In this document: in pieces, positions 34,020-42,529 of the stretch
Numbering within the stretch: position 1 is the stretch's first letter
Layout of the letters: every line of letters starts with the position of its first letter
Origin: Gloeomargaritales cyanobacterium VI4D9
GTDB lineage: Bacteria > Cyanobacteriota > Cyanobacteriia > Gloeomargaritales > Gloeomargaritaceae
DNA: 64,000 bases
Direction: 5' to 3'
Assembly (NCBI GenBank): GCA_927797885.1
Contig: OV696605.1
Location: 1-64,000, forward strand
Translations under genes and position numbers: made by a program
The notes under the pieces: model-generated
What the model saw: only the letters and a program-made list of their open reading frames with translations
Told to the model about the DNA's origin: nothing
Database searches by the model: none

Positions 34020-34859
34020 TTAACCGGAGCGTCTCCCCCCTCTGAATAAACCGTACTTCGGTGCCCCAACCATCGCCAGGAAAAACAACAGCGTTTGTAC
34101 TAATACAATACAGCCCCCCGTCGCCGCATCCAGGTAATAGCTTAAATAGGTGCCTAACCCACTGGCTCCCAGCCCCGAAAGCACCGCCAGAATTAACATC
34201 CGGTCAAAGCGATCCGTGAGCAAATAAGCCGTCGCCCCCGGCGTAATCAACATCGCCACCACCAGCACAATTCCCACTGTCTGCAATGCCACCACAATCG
34301 TCAAAGACAAAAGCGTTAATAACAAATAATGTAACCCCGTGATATTAATCCCAATTGAACGGGCATGGGTGGGGTCAAAACAAAACAAAAGCAAATCATT
34401 CTTGAACACCAAAAGCACCCCCAAGGTCAAGCCGCCCATTACCAACGTTTGCACCATTTCCCAGGTGGGAATGCCCAGCACATTGCCAAATAAAATATGC
34501 AAAAAATCCACATTACTTGGGGTTTTAGAAATCAGCACCAACCCAAGGGCAAACAATCCCGTAAACACCACACCCATCACCGCATCTTCCCGAATCCGGG
34601 TTTGCTTTTGAATCCACCCCATCAACCACACGGAACCCACCCCAAACACGAACGCCCCCACCGCCAAAGGCAGATTCAACACATAGGCTAAAACCACCCC
34701 AGGGGTCACCGCATGGGCAACCGCATCCCCCATCAACGCCCAACCCTTAAGCGTCATATAGCAGGACAAAACCCCACACACCACCCCCACAAAACCACTC
34801 ACCAGCAGGGCTTTGACCATAAATTCATACTGCAAGGGTGCTATCAACCAATCCCACAT
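34020..34859 (-). CDS. mntB: Manganese/zinc ABC transporter permease
   Basis: 279 aa, eight to nine spans, ABC-3 permease family (ZnuB/MntB). Typical segments: GALMGDAVAHAVTPGVVLAY, and DPTHARSIGINITGLHYLLL before the late spans. It is the third gene of a binding protein, ATPase and permease operon; Mn is favoured over Zn by the resemblance of the set to cyanobacterial mntCAB. Confidence 0.88.
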   Translation of the reverse strand: MWDWLIAPLQYEFMVKALLVSGFVGVVCGVLSCYMTLKGWALMGDAVAHAVTPGVVLAYVLNLPLAVGAFVFGVGSVWLMGWIQKQTRIREDAVMGVVFTGLFALGLVLISKTPSNVDFLHILFGNVLGIPTWEMVQTLVMGGLTLGVLLVFKNDLLLFCFDPTHARSIGINITGLHYLLLTLLSLTIVVALQTVGIVLVVAMLITPGATAYLLTDRFDRMLILAVLSGLGASGLGTYLSYYLDAATGGCIVLVQTLLFFLAMVGAPKYGLFRGGRRSG

Positions 34860-34897
34860 AAATACCAGCCTTTAATTGTCAATAAATTAACCATTTG

Positions 34898-35638
34898 CTA
34901 GGGAATGATTCCCGGCAAGGGAACCCCAAACGTCCGGTTGAGATTTTCGGGGGTAAACACCTCTTGCGTCGCTCCATACGCCAAAATGGTTTGGTTGATA
35001 AAAATAATTTGGTCACAAAAGGTGGAAATCCCGCTTAAATCGTGACTCGAAACCAAAATTGTATGCCCCGCATCCCGCAACTGCATTAGTAATTGAATGA
35101 TTTCCCGTTCCGTTTTCATATCCACCCCATTAAAGGGTTCATCGAGGAGTAAAATATGCGCCTGTTGTGCCAAAGCTCGTGCCAGAAAAGCCCGTTTTTT
35201 TTGCCCCCCCGATAGTTCCCCAATCTGCCGGTTTTTCAGAGGTAACATATCCACTTGCCGGAGACTCATTTCCACCATGCGCCGGTCAATCGGGCGAGGA
35301 ATTCGCAACCAATTTATATAGCCGTAGCGACCCATCATCACCACATCCTGCACGCTCACCGGAAATTGCCAATCCACCTGCTCACTTTGGGGAATGTAGG
35401 CGACCCACCCCTGTTTTTGCGCTTGATGAATGGGCAACCCCTCAATCCACACCCGCCCGGTTTTGGGTGTAATAAAGCCCATAATCGTCTTAAACAGCGT
35501 GGATTTGCCACTGCCATTCATACCCACCAAACCCACAATGGTGCCCGGTGGTAGTGCTAAATTGATTCCGTGTAATGCCACCTGGTCGTGATAGGTAACC
35601 GTAACATTTTCTAAGGCAATACTTGGGGGTTGACGCAT
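34898..35638 (-). CDS. mntA: Manganese/zinc ABC transporter ATP-binding protein
   Basis: 246 aa ATPase. Walker A is GMNGSGKST, the Q loop is in YIPQSEQVDW, the signature is LSGGQKKRAFLARALAQ, Walker B is ILLLDEPFNGVD, and the H loop is in VSSHDL. It lies 4 bases after mntC and 38 bases before the permease, so it is one operon. Confidence 0.92.
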   Translation of the reverse strand: MRQPPSIALENVTVTYHDQVALHGINLALPPGTIVGLVGMNGSGKSTLFKTIMGFITPKTGRVWIEGLPIHQAQKQGWVAYIPQSEQVDWQFPVSVQDVVMMGRYGYINWLRIPRPIDRRMVEMSLRQVDMLPLKNRQIGELSGGQKKRAFLARALAQQAHILLLDEPFNGVDMKTEREIIQLLMQLRDAGHTILVSSHDLSGISTFCDQIIFINQTILAYGATQEVFTPENLNRTFGVPLPGIIP

Positions 35639-35642
35639 GGTT

Positions 35643-36554
35643 TTAACTCCTAGAATTGACGGGATTTTGCAACCCTTGAATCAGGGTATTGACGTTGTGT
35701 TCTAAAAGGCGTAAATAAGTAGGGGCAGAACCTCCTGGTGGCGTTAGGGAATCCACATAAAAAATCCCTCCAAATCGAACCTTAGCTTCCTTAGCAACCT
35801 GCCTTTGCGCCTGGTCATTCACGGTACTTTCACAAAACACCGCCGGTACTTTGCTGGCACGTACCTGCTCAATCGTGCGGCGAATTTGTTGGGGTGTGCC
35901 CTGCTGTTCTGCATTGATCGTCCAGAGATAAATCTCCTTGAGTTGGTAATCCCGTGCCAAATAACTAAATGCCCCCTCACAGGAAACCAAAACCCTTTGG
36001 GAAGTGGGAATGACGCTCAAAGATTGCCGTAATTTTTGGTCTAATTGTTGAATTTTTTGTTGATATTGTCGGGCATTTTGAGTATAAATAGCTTCATTGC
36101 TAGGGTCAAATTCTACCAGAGCTTGGCGGATATTTTCCACATAAATTAACGCCAGTTTAGGGGACATCCAAGCATGGGGATTGGGTTGGTTTTGGTACGC
36201 ACCCGAACCGATGGGAATCGGCGTAATCCCCTGGCTCACCGTCACCCTAGGCACACCCCGCAGATTGCTATAAAATCGCTCCGCCCACCGCTCTAAACCC
36301 AAACCATTTTCCAAAATCAAACTGGCTTTTTGGGCACGGGCAATGTCCATCGGCGTGGGTTCGTAGCCGTGAATTTCTGCCCCCGGCTTGGTGATGGATT
36401 CCACCCGCACCCGCTCCCCAGCCACATTCCGGGTCATGTCCGCCAGTACGGTAAAGGTGGTTAAAATCACCTGTTCCTGCACCTGGGGCGGCGGCGAAGT
36501 CCCCTGACACCCCCCGACCAGCAGTCCCAACCCCCAAACCCACCAAACCCGCAT
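35643..36554 (-). CDS. mntC: Manganese-binding lipoprotein of an ABC transporter
   Basis: About 303 aa periplasmic cluster A-I binding protein (ZnuA/MntC/PsaA). Lipobox LVGGC near residue 15. Metal ligands expected from the family are visible: His in EIHGYEPTP, His in NPHAWMSP, Glu in SCEGAFSYLA, Asp in IFYVDSLTPPGG. Glu rather than His at the third site is the pattern of Mn-type proteins. Start at the ATG 36554; a GTG two codons upstream is possible. Confidence 0.9.
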   Translation of the reverse strand: MRVWWVWGLGLLVGGCQGTSPPPQVQEQVILTTFTVLADMTRNVAGERVRVESITKPGAEIHGYEPTPMDIARAQKASLILENGLGLERWAERFYSNLRGVPRVTVSQGITPIPIGSGAYQNQPNPHAWMSPKLALIYVENIRQALVEFDPSNEAIYTQNARQYQQKIQQLDQKLRQSLSVIPTSQRVLVSCEGAFSYLARDYQLKEIYLWTINAEQQGTPQQIRRTIEQVRASKVPAVFCESTVNDQAQRQVAKEAKVRFGGIFYVDSLTPPGGSAPTYLRLLEHNVNTLIQGLQNPVNSRS

Positions 36555-36560
36555 CGACAC

Positions 36561-36626
36561 TTTTCATAATGTTTTCATAATGACCAGCATACCATTGGGA
36601 CAGGTTAGTTTTCATGGTCTTTTCAT
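36561..36626. promoter_or_regulatory. Paired direct repeats TTTTCAT upstream of mntC
   Basis: Four copies of TTTTCAT at 36561, 36572, 36609 and 36620. Within each pair the spacing is exactly 11 bases, one helical turn, and the two pairs are 48 bases apart. This is the pattern expected for cooperative binding of a response regulator. Mn starvation control (ManSR-like) is an inference. One pair overlaps the region of the start codon. Confidence 0.5.
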
Positions 36627-36734
36627 TTTTGTTAATCTTTTGTAATATATAATTTATTTCATAGACATATGCCAGGGTAACAGAATATGTATTGAGCAAG
36701 GAAAATTTGCGTCCATATTTAATTTATTTTATTT

Positions 36735-36858
36735 GATAAATAGACTGTAATTCACGGCTATTGCGAATGACCCCTGGGTTATTGATAATTGCTAACGAAA
36801 GAATGGGGCTTCCGAGCCTGTCATGTAAGTACAAAAATCAATAAGTAGAGGTTCTCTA
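36735..36858 (+). repeat. MITE of repeat family B, degenerate
   Basis: Core TTCACGGCTATTGCGAATGA, ATTGATAATTGC, and a right part with GTAAGTACAAAAATCAATAA then GTAGAGGTTCTC, a damaged IS5-type end. It lies in the long gap between mntC and queE. Confidence 0.6.
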
Positions 36859-36873
36859 ATATCTATGAACATC

Positions 36874-36974
36874 TATAGCAATCCTACTTGATTTACAAAC
36901 AAGAATTTTCCAGAACCAAGGACGGGGGCGGTGCCCCTGCGACCCCTGTTCCATTCTTATTTAGGATTGCTATA
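36874..36974 (-). repeat. MITE of repeat family A, inverted
   Basis: Reverse orientation: TATAGCAATCCTA, later CCAGAACCAA, CGGGGGCGGTGCCCC and TTAGGATTGCTATA. It is followed at once by GAGGTGCCC, the outer part of an IS5-type end. The remaining gap to 37081 has nothing I can assign. Confidence 0.78.
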
Positions 36975-37081
36975 GAGGTGCCCAAAAATCAAATGGGATT
37001 GCCATAGAAGGGGTAAGAGGGATTAAGAGTGTCCATAGCATGGCTGAAGCTATAAAAGGGTCTCGTTTTCTTCTGAAATCA

Positions 37082-37837
37082 CTATAACTGTCCCAACAGG
37101 GGATGGGTTTGGGGAATGACGCGCACTTGTTGGATATAATCTTGGGCAAATTTCTGCCAAGCCAGTACCTGGGCGGGGGTGGGCGCCGGACTGGTAGGAC
37201 GGGGAGTAACGGGTTGCAAAATGACCAAAATCCCTGGATCAATCGCTTGAATCATCCCCAACGCCTCGCCTAGTTCTGAGATTTGGGTGTGCTGATCCAC
37301 AATAATTTTCACGAAAGTTTCCACCCCTGCCCCTACCGCTTGGGTGAGAAATGCTTGATGGGCATGGTGATGATTTTCACCGCTGACACTGGGCAGTTTG
37401 TAGTCCATTGCAATGACATGCACCCAAGGCAACACCTGGGCTAATTCCTGGGGGCGATGTCCCCCCGTTTCCAAATAGATGGGCAGGGGAATCTGAGCAG
37501 TTAGTTGGGGTAAAAATTCGGCTAAAAAATCCGCCTGGAGCAGGGGTTCCCCACCGGTAATGCTGATCGCCTGATGCCTGAGTCCCTGGGCTTGGCGGGA
37601 CAACCAGGCAAGCATTTGCGCCCCGGTCACTGGATTGGTAACCGGCTGAAAATCCCGCTCACCGGGGGTAACCTCCACCCGCCCCTGCCCCTGGGGTCGC
37701 CAGGTGTGGGCACTATCACAAAATCGGCATCGCAGGTCGCAACCGCCCAGGCGGAGAAAAATCTGGCGTTCCCCCAAGTACGAACCTTCCCCCTGGATGG
37801 CGGAGAAAATCTCGACGAGGTTGGCGGTTTGGCTCAT
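37082..37837 (-). CDS. queE: 7-carboxy-7-deazaguanine synthase
   Basis: 251 aa radical-SAM enzyme of queuosine/7-deazaguanine synthesis that contracts 6-carboxytetrahydropterin. The N-terminus has EIFSAIQGEGSYLGERQIFL and the cluster CDLRCRFCDSAHTW (CxxxCxxC). It ends with QPVTPRPT and a C-terminal helix. It overlaps the upstream gene by 4 bases. Confidence 0.92.
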   Translation of the reverse strand: MSQTANLVEIFSAIQGEGSYLGERQIFLRLGGCDLRCRFCDSAHTWRPQGQGRVEVTPGERDFQPVTNPVTGAQMLAWLSRQAQGLRHQAISITGGEPLLQADFLAEFLPQLTAQIPLPIYLETGGHRPQELAQVLPWVHVIAMDYKLPSVSGENHHHAHQAFLTQAVGAGVETFVKIIVDQHTQISELGEALGMIQAIDPGILVILQPVTPRPTSPAPTPAQVLAWQKFAQDYIQQVRVIPQTHPLLGQL

Positions 37838-38739
37838 TTGCGGACGAGAAACTCCGCTTCACACCCCTGGGTGACCCAAATGCCCTGGTTGTCAAAACCC
37901 CAGGTTTGATTTTGGCGGCAGGGACGGTTGGTGAGTTGCCGTTGTAGGAGTACCCCCCGACGGGTATTGGCGGGACAACGGACGTAGGTGCCATTGCGGG
38001 AGCGGCACACCACTAGGGCATCCGTCGGCGGAATGTCCGTATTTCCTTTGGCAACCAAAAACTCGCCCCGACAGCCGCTGGTGACCCAGATGCCCCGGTT
38101 GTCATAGCCCCAGGTGCGATTTTGCAGGCAGGCCGCCCCACTCAACTGCCGCCGAAGGGTGACGGTCGCTTGGCGGGTATTGATCGGACAGTCCACCCGG
38201 CGGTTATTGGTGGATTCACAGCGCACCACCTGCTCCTGTTGGGCGGGCGGTTGGGGGATGCTGGGGGTGCCGGAACCGATGCCCACCAAAAATTCGCCAG
38301 CACAGCCCTTGTCCACCCAAATCCCCTGCTTTTCGACCCCCCAGGTGCGATTTTCGATGCAACGGGTGTCGCTGATTTGCCGGGCAAGGCGCACCCCACC
38401 CCGAGTGTCAATCTGGCAAAACTGATATTTGAAATTCAGGGAACGGCAGGTGAGGGTGGTGGGTCCGGCGGCAACGCTGAAAACTGCCCGACAGCCCCTG
38501 TCCACCCAAATCCCCTGGTCATTCACTCCCCAGGTGCGATTTTCCACACAACGGGCATCGCTCAACTGACGTTGCAGCGTCACCCCCCCACTGGTATCGG
38601 TCATGCAGGTGGTGTAACGGTTGTTCTGCGACTCACAGGTGATGGTGCGGTTGGATTGGGCAACCGTTTCAGTGGGCATGAAAAACATCTGCGTCCCGGT
38701 AAAACCCGCCATCAGTGCCAGCGATAGCCACGTTCTCAT
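37834..38739 (-). CDS. Exported protein with four DUF3011 repeats
   Basis: 301 aa. Signal peptide (RTWLSLALMAGFTGTQMFF...VAQS), then four repeats of about 60-65 residues. Each has a first Cys, a second Cys before a GV-L-RQLS block, a third Cys, WG-GIWV and a final GC-EF-V. The four cysteines per repeat suggest disulfides, hence a periplasmic or lumen location. Function unknown. The ATG at 38739 follows an AGGAGGG site; a GTG upstream is in frame but less likely. Co-transcribed with queE by overlap. Confidence 0.85.
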   Translation of the reverse strand: MRTWLSLALMAGFTGTQMFFMPTETVAQSNRTITCESQNNRYTTCMTDTSGGVTLQRQLSDARCVENRTWGVNDQGIWVDRGCRAVFSVAAGPTTLTCRSLNFKYQFCQIDTRGGVRLARQISDTRCIENRTWGVEKQGIWVDKGCAGEFLVGIGSGTPSIPQPPAQQEQVVRCESTNNRRVDCPINTRQATVTLRRQLSGAACLQNRTWGYDNRGIWVTSGCRGEFLVAKGNTDIPPTDALVVCRSRNGTYVRCPANTRRGVLLQRQLTNRPCRQNQTWGFDNQGIWVTQGCEAEFLVRK

Positions 38740-38861
38740 CCTCAGCCCTCCTAAAAACACATCATCAGTTTACATAATTCATCTCGCCGGAGAATTGAAG
38801 TATAGAAAATATACGGAAATCTTAAACAATTGGCTCTCCTGGGTTTCTGGTACGAATGGTA

Positions 38862-38963
38862 TATAGCAATCCTAAATGAGAATGGAACAGGGGGTCGCAG
38901 GGGCACCGCCCCCGCATTTGGTTCTAAAAAATTTTTGTTTGAAAATCAATTAGGATTGCTATA
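38862..38963 (+). repeat. MITE of repeat family A
   Basis: Clean copy with ends TATAGCAATCCTA and TAGGATTGCTATA and the hairpin GGGGCACCGCCCCCG. Confidence 0.8.
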
Positions 38964-38992
38964 GATTCGGATGTCAATGAACTTTCCTGTTG

Positions 38993-39108
38993 CTACAGCA
39001 ATGCTAAGTAAGAATGGACTAGGAGTTGCAGGGCACCGCCTCCGTACCTAGTTCTAAGGAATTTCTGCTTGTGAAATGCCTCCAGCACGCAGGCTAACGA
39101 GCAATGGT
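38993..39108 (+). repeat. Degenerate copy of repeat family A
   Basis: CAGCAATGCTAAGT at the left, GCAGGGCACCGCCTCCG core, TAGTTCTAAGG, and CCTCCAGCACGCAGGCTAACG. Right terminal repeat lost. It lies upstream of petN. Confidence 0.6.
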
Positions 39109-39154
39109 TACAGTTAAATTAAAATAGAAAGGCGTTTTTAGGCAGGAACTGGTT

Positions 39155-39244
39155 ATGGACATTATTTCCCTGGCGTGGGTGGCGGTGATGGCGAGCTTTA
39201 CCTTCTCCATTGCCCTGGTGGTCTGGGGTCGCAACGGGTTCTAG
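39155..39244 (+). CDS. petN: Cytochrome b6f complex subunit VIII (PetN)
   Basis: 29 residues, one transmembrane helix: starts [14 protein letters not shown] and ends [10 protein letters not shown], the highly conserved PetN C-terminus. Structural subunit needed to assemble the thylakoid b6f complex. The stop lies 14 bases before the next start, so it may be co-transcribed with the TPR gene. Confidence 0.95.
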   Translation: MDIISLAWVAVMASFTFSIALVVWGRNGF

Positions 39245-39258
39245 GCACCCCTGCCCCC

Positions 39259-39720
39259 ATGTCGGATCGGTACCACGAGGGTCTGCGGGCGATGGAATCC
39301 GGGCGGTACCGGGAAGCGGTGGCGGCGTTAGAATCTGCCCGGGTTAGCCGTCCCCACGACCCCCAGGTGAAGCTCTGGTTGGTCATGGCGTATGAAGCCA
39401 ATCAACAGCGGCAACTGGCACGTGACCTATGCCGGGAACTGACCAGCCACCCCGACCCGCAAATTCGCCAACAGAGCCAACGGGTGCTGTACATTCTGGA
39501 GGCGCCCCAACTGCGGCGGCGGGCGGAATGGCTCAATGAAATTCCCCCCATTACCGACGATGCCCTTCCAAGTTTCACCTTGGGTAGGCCGAAAGTTCAA
39601 CCATTGCCCCTGCCCCCTGAGCCACCAAAGACATTTACTACAGTACAAAATAATTATTTTATTCCCATTGCCCTGGTGGGAATTTCCCTGGGATTACTGG
39701 TCTGGGCGGGTTGGGGCTAG
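39259..39720 (+). CDS. TPR-like protein with a C-terminal membrane anchor
   Basis: 153 aa. Residues 1-75 are two TPR-type helix pairs (YHEGLRAMESGRYREAVAALESA, then VKLWLVMAYEANQQRQLARDL). A proline-rich linker (about 110-128) leads to one C-terminal span (FIPIALVGISLGLLVWAGWG). Probably a tail-anchored scaffold facing the cytosol. Located between petN and cobI; partners unknown. Confidence 0.8.
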   Translation: MSDRYHEGLRAMESGRYREAVAALESARVSRPHDPQVKLWLVMAYEANQQRQLARDLCRELTSHPDPQIRQQSQRVLYILEAPQLRRRAEWLNEIPPITDDALPSFTLGRPKVQPLPLPPEPPKTFTTVQNNYFIPIALVGISLGLLVWAGWG

Positions 39721-39722
39721 GG

Positions 39723-40427
39723 GTGTTTGGCAAACTCTACGGCATTGGCTGTGGTCCTGGTGACCCGGAGCAGATCACCCTACAAGCCTGGAACATCCTC
39801 CAGCGGGTGCCGGTGGTGTGTGTGCCCCAAGGTCGTCAAAATGCCCCTGGGGTCGCCGCCCAAATCATTCAGCATCATGTCCCGGACACTACCCGGATTT
39901 TGCCCCTGGCGTTTGCCTTTTGCCATGACCCAGCCACCACTACCCGGCTCTGGCAACGGGCAGTCCAAGAGATATTAATCCCCCTAAAGCAGGGTTTGGA
40001 TGTGGCGTTTGTCTGTGAAGGGGACAGTAGTTTTTACAGTACATTTACTTACATTGCCCAGGGGTTGTCCGCCCATCCTGAGATTGAAATTCAGGTGATT
40101 CCGGGGGTGTGTTCCCCCTGTGCGGCGGCGGCGGCGGCGGGGTTGCCCCTGGTGCAACAAACGGAACGGTTGCTGGTGCTGCCGGCGGTGCAGGGTTGGG
40201 AACCCCTAGAGGCGGCTTTGCCCCACGCTGAGGTGATTGTGGTGCTGAAAATGGCGAGACATTACCCGCAACTGTGGCGGGGATTAAAGAAACACAATTT
40301 ACTAACAACGAGCTATGTGGTGGAGTGGGTTGGTTGGCCGCAGCAAAGGATTTATCGGAATTTAGAAGCCTATCCCGATTTGCAATTATCCTACTTTTCG
40401 CTCATGGTGGTGCGTCCCCAGGGGTGA
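39723..40427 (+). CDS. cobI: Precorrin-2 C20-methyltransferase
   Basis: 234 aa SAM-dependent methyltransferase of the corrin ring (CobI/CbiL), cobalamin synthesis. N-terminal GKLYGIGCGPGDPEQITLQA and FVCEGDSSFYSTFTYI are family signatures; IQVIPGVCSPCAAAAAAGLPL follows. The GTG start at 39723 begins at the expected N-terminus. The 3' end overlaps the convergent IscA-type gene by 26 bases. Confidence 0.92.
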   Translation: MFGKLYGIGCGPGDPEQITLQAWNILQRVPVVCVPQGRQNAPGVAAQIIQHHVPDTTRILPLAFAFCHDPATTTRLWQRAVQEILIPLKQGLDVAFVCEGDSSFYSTFTYIAQGLSAHPEIEIQVIPGVCSPCAAAAAAGLPLVQQTERLLVLPAVQGWEPLEAALPHAEVIVVLKMARHYPQLWRGLKKHNLLTTSYVVEWVGWPQQRIYRNLEAYPDLQLSYFSLMVVRPQG

Positions 40428-40758
40428 TGGCAAAGGAATGCCCGCAACTACAGGTCTGGTGCGCCTGCGGATTGTTGAAACGAAAACTCCCCCCCACCAG
40501 GTCCTCGGTGTAGTCCAGGGTTAAGCCGGATAAAAGCTCCTGCTGGTGTGTGGGGATCACCACGGTCACCCCCATCGTGTCGGTGGTTATGTCTGATTCG
40601 GGATTAATTTTATCCATATTTTCTAAAGACAATGTATAGGAATAGCCCGCACAGCCGCCGGGGGCAACCCCCAACCGGAGATGGGTGTGTTCCTGACCCG
40701 TGCGTCGCTGCCAATGGTGAATGGCACCAACCGCCGCCGGAGTAAGACGAATAGTCAT
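40402..40758 (-). CDS. IscA/SufA-type iron-sulfur assembly protein
   Basis: 118 aa HesB/IscA family A-type carrier. Conserved cysteines: GGCAGYSY and the C-terminal TCSCGHSF. It delivers Fe-S clusters or iron to target proteins. Its start overlaps the upstream tldD-like stop by 4 bases, so the two are one operon. Confidence 0.9.
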   Translation of the reverse strand: MTIRLTPAAVGAIHHWQRRTGQEHTHLRLGVAPGGCAGYSYTLSLENMDKINPESDITTDTMGVTVVIPTHQQELLSGLTLDYTEDLVGGSFRFNNPQAHQTCSCGHSFAITPGDAPP

Positions 40759-42050
40759 GGGGTGGTTTGGCTGGTGATGGTCACTTGGTCAATGATAATC
40801 CCTGGGGTGAAACTGTCCCCCTGCCAGGTGGCATTCGCTCCCAGGAGGATTTCCCCTTGCAGTATATCGTACACATTGCCGCTGATCATGGTGTCCTTCA
40901 CCCGCCCTTGGATGTCGCCCCCCCGTACCCAGTAGCCCAAATCCACATTCACCGAGAAATCCCCGGAAATGTCCGCACCGCCCCCCAGCACCTGATCCAC
41001 CACCAACCCCGTATCCAACTGGCGCAGAAGTTCCGGTTCACTTAGGTCACCGGGCTGTACCCACCAATTTACCAGACTGGGGAAGGGGGCGCGGGTCAAC
41101 CCAGGGCGAAACCCGTTGCCACTGCTGGCTTCCCCCCACTGACGGGCGGTGTACTGGTCGGTGTAAAAGCGGGTCAGCACCCCCTGGTCAATCAGGGTCA
41201 AGGGTTGGGTCAGCACCCCCTCGTCATCAAAAGGACAGCCGTGCAGGGGGACATGGGGTTCCTGGCGGCAGGTGAGATGGGGATGGGCGACCCGTTCGCC
41301 CCGCCGCTGTACCCAGGGGGACGCTCCCTCCAGGACTTGACGACCATTCAGGGCGGCTTGGATGGGTTCCCAGAGCAAATCGGCGGCTTTAGGGGTGAGC
41401 AGTACCGGCCAGCGACCGGGGGGAATGGGGACATTCTGTTGCGCCCAGGTGAGGGCTTGGCACAGGCGAGTGACCAGGGGTTGGGGGTCAAAATCCGCCT
41501 GGGTACGGGTGTGTTCGGCAACGGCGAGGAAGTCATCTCCCCGCACCCATTCACAGGCCATGCCCACCTCCAGGGCGGTGGTGCGATAGGTGTAGTCCAA
41601 CCCCTCCGAGGTGACCAAGCGGGTCAGGGACTCCTCCCAGCTCAAGCCCCCCTGGCAGAGGACTTCGGGAAACGCCCGGCGGATTTGGGCAATCATCTCC
41701 AGCCCCCAGGGGATCAATACCTCTGGTGCCAGGGGCGGGTGGATTTCTGCAAATTCTCGTACCCCGCCAGCGGGCAACTGCACCGGTTCTGGGGGATGTA
41801 AGTCCGCCACCGCCAAGGCTTTTGCCACCAACGCCTCCGGGGAAACCGCCCCTGACCCTACCGCCACCCCCGGTTGTCCTTCCCGCCACAGCCAGAGGGC
41901 AACGGTTTGGGATTGGGTACGTTCGATGGACTTGAGCCGGTTCGCCTCAAAATTCACCGGTTGGGAGCGGTGCGCCTCCACCTGCACCTGCACCTGGGTT
42001 GCCCCCGCGGTTTGGGCTTGGGTCATTAACTCCCTGAGCGTTTCCTCCAT
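40755..42050 (-). CDS. TldD/PmbA family metalloprotease-like protein
   Basis: 431 aa. TldD/PmbA family, whose E. coli pair forms a Zn-protease processing modified peptides. N-terminal domain with NFEANRLKSIERTQSQ; C-terminal domain with ASSGNGFRPGL and SGDFSVNVDLGYWVRGG. It lacks an obvious HExxxH motif, which places it closer to PmbA. A partner TldD is not in the window. The start is the ATG at 42050. Confidence 0.88.
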   Translation of the reverse strand: MEETLRELMTQAQTAGATQVQVQVEAHRSQPVNFEANRLKSIERTQSQTVALWLWREGQPGVAVGSGAVSPEALVAKALAVADLHPPEPVQLPAGGVREFAEIHPPLAPEVLIPWGLEMIAQIRRAFPEVLCQGGLSWEESLTRLVTSEGLDYTYRTTALEVGMACEWVRGDDFLAVAEHTRTQADFDPQPLVTRLCQALTWAQQNVPIPPGRWPVLLTPKAADLLWEPIQAALNGRQVLEGASPWVQRRGERVAHPHLTCRQEPHVPLHGCPFDDEGVLTQPLTLIDQGVLTRFYTDQYTARQWGEASSGNGFRPGLTRAPFPSLVNWWVQPGDLSEPELLRQLDTGLVVDQVLGGGADISGDFSVNVDLGYWVRGGDIQGRVKDTMISGNVYDILQGEILLGANATWQGDSFTPGIIIDQVTITSQTTP

Positions 42051-42166
42051 CCCCCAATTGCTCCTGCACCGGTTCCGCATGGCATAATTTTAAGCAGAAA
42101 AGCCGCTGGAAATGCGGTACAGTAAAAATCCCTACCTGCGCTGGTTTATCTGGGAGTCCGCCCTCC

Positions 42167-42529
42167 ATGCCGAAAAAAGAGCTTTCCCTTGACCAGTTGG
42201 GTATCCAAGAAGGAGACCCGGTGTGGTTTCGCAATGAAAAGGGAGCCAAATTCATCTTCACGGTCAAATCCCTCTACATCAAGTCCAACGGTCAACCGAT
42301 GGCGACCCTGAGTTGTCGCAAGGCTTGGGGAGATGAACAGTACGCTCTGCCCGCCCTCCTGCTGGAAAAAGTCCCCCAGGAAGTTTTGGACAAAATTGCC
42401 CAGGCACGGGAAGCGAGAAAGGCCGCCGAGGCCGCCCAGGCCAGCCGCAGTGATACCCCCGAACCGCCCGAGCGACCCCTCCCGGACAAACCCGCCCGTC
42501 CCCGCAAATTTAACTTTGACCGCCGCTAG
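42167..42529 (+). CDS. Conserved small protein, function unknown
   Basis: 120 aa, soluble. It has an N-terminal beta-type domain (residues 1-65, GDPVWFRNEKGAKFIFTVKS, YIKSNGQPMATLSC), then an Ala/Arg helix (about 75-95) and a proline-rich basic tail ending FNFDRR. I do not recognise the family. Its last 20 bases overlap the end of the convergent histidine kinase gene. Confidence 0.65.
   Translation: MPKKELSLDQLGIQEGDPVWFRNEKGAKFIFTVKSLYIKSNGQPMATLSCRKAWGDEQYALPALLLEKVPQEVLDKIAQAREARKAAEAAQASRSDTPEPPERPLPDKPARPRKFNFDRR

Noticed and set aside
36268-36699. A 143-codon minus-strand frame near mntC
   Set aside because: It overlaps the mntC signal sequence and the promoter in another frame; Gly-rich shadow translation.
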